A DNA stretch of 64,000 nucleotides from contig OZ007511.1 in NCBI GenBank assembly GCA_963931865.1, positions 5,164,626-5,228,625 on the forward strand, written 5' to 3'. Origin of the DNA: Axinella damicornis (taxonomy: Eukaryota; Porifera; Demospongiae; Axinellida; Axinellidae). Every line of letters begins with the position of its first letter. The stretch's first letter is position 1. The position numbers and the translations under genes were made by a program. This document shows positions 63,800 to 64,000 of the stretch, piece by piece. The notes beneath the pieces are model-generated. The model saw nothing but the letters and a program-made list of their open reading frames with translations. It searched no databases and was not told the origin of the DNA.

Positions 63800-64000
63800 C
63801 TCATCCCACGGGCCATGTTGTAGTAAGGCTCTCTCTCTGTGTGGCAGATAGTGAAGCTCCCATGTTTTGAGCCATCTTATATATAGTCTGGCAGAGGTTG
63901 AAGTTCGTTTCTCGAGGTGCTAATTTGGGAGATGGAGAGTATATTGCAGTAGTGTATTTGTCTGTCCATGATGTTCTGTCCTGGGTTAGTTCGTTTTGCA
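63800..64000. other. Window edge; nothing supportable
   Basis: No splice-bounded exon or repeat was recognised before the edge. Confidence 0.4.

Overview
The window looks like a piece of animal nuclear genome. It has small spliced exons, introns packed with transposons, microsatellites and homopolymers, and no prokaryotic organisation. A semaphorin-type receptor with Calx-beta repeats and a decayed member of an extracellular right-handed beta-helix family common in sponges make a marine demosponge, or another early-branching animal, the best guess. The species cannot be told. Exons were placed by hand from splice consensus, codon phase and domain logic; no transcript evidence was available.

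Region 1-19.3 kb has no host gene I can support. It holds foldback elements, minisatellites, several short inverted-repeat transposons (MITEs), pure poly(G/C) tracts, a 5'-truncated LINE with a poly(A) tail (9427-12446, minus strand) and a second decayed transposon ORF (12824-13150).

Region 19.4-51.2 kb is one minus-strand gene. I can assemble 24 exons: signal peptide (51.2 kb), a complete semaphorin domain (50.3-24.7 kb), a PSI domain, two Calx-beta domains, a Ser/Thr-rich stalk, one transmembrane helix and an 86-residue tail (19.4 kb). The chain is about 1,053 codons. All junctions agree in phase except E4/E5, where a less attractive acceptor is needed. Two extra 303-nt immunoglobulin exons (phase 1-1) sit on the same strand in the phase-1 intron between exons 5 and 6 and would fit in frame. 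They lie between two inverted copies of a composite repeat. Exon 4 is interrupted by a 38-bp palindromic MITE with a 9-bp target duplication. A 1.36-kb intron segment is duplicated between introns 3 and 13.

Region 51.2-64 kb holds the 3' end of a second minus-strand gene (transmembrane segment plus a tyrosine-bearing tail, 55.0-57.9 kb), a frame-broken beta-helix pseudogene on the plus strand (58.6-60.1 kb), nested DNA transposons (60.2-62.7 kb) and a weak unrecognised coding fragment at the right edge.

Repeats dominate the window. Two MITE groups with TAG...CTA ends make 9-bp target duplications (Mutator-like). A second group shares TACCGTA ends flanked by TA. A third family carries two cassettes, each a start codon followed by a strong splice donor, and is present in at least six copies.
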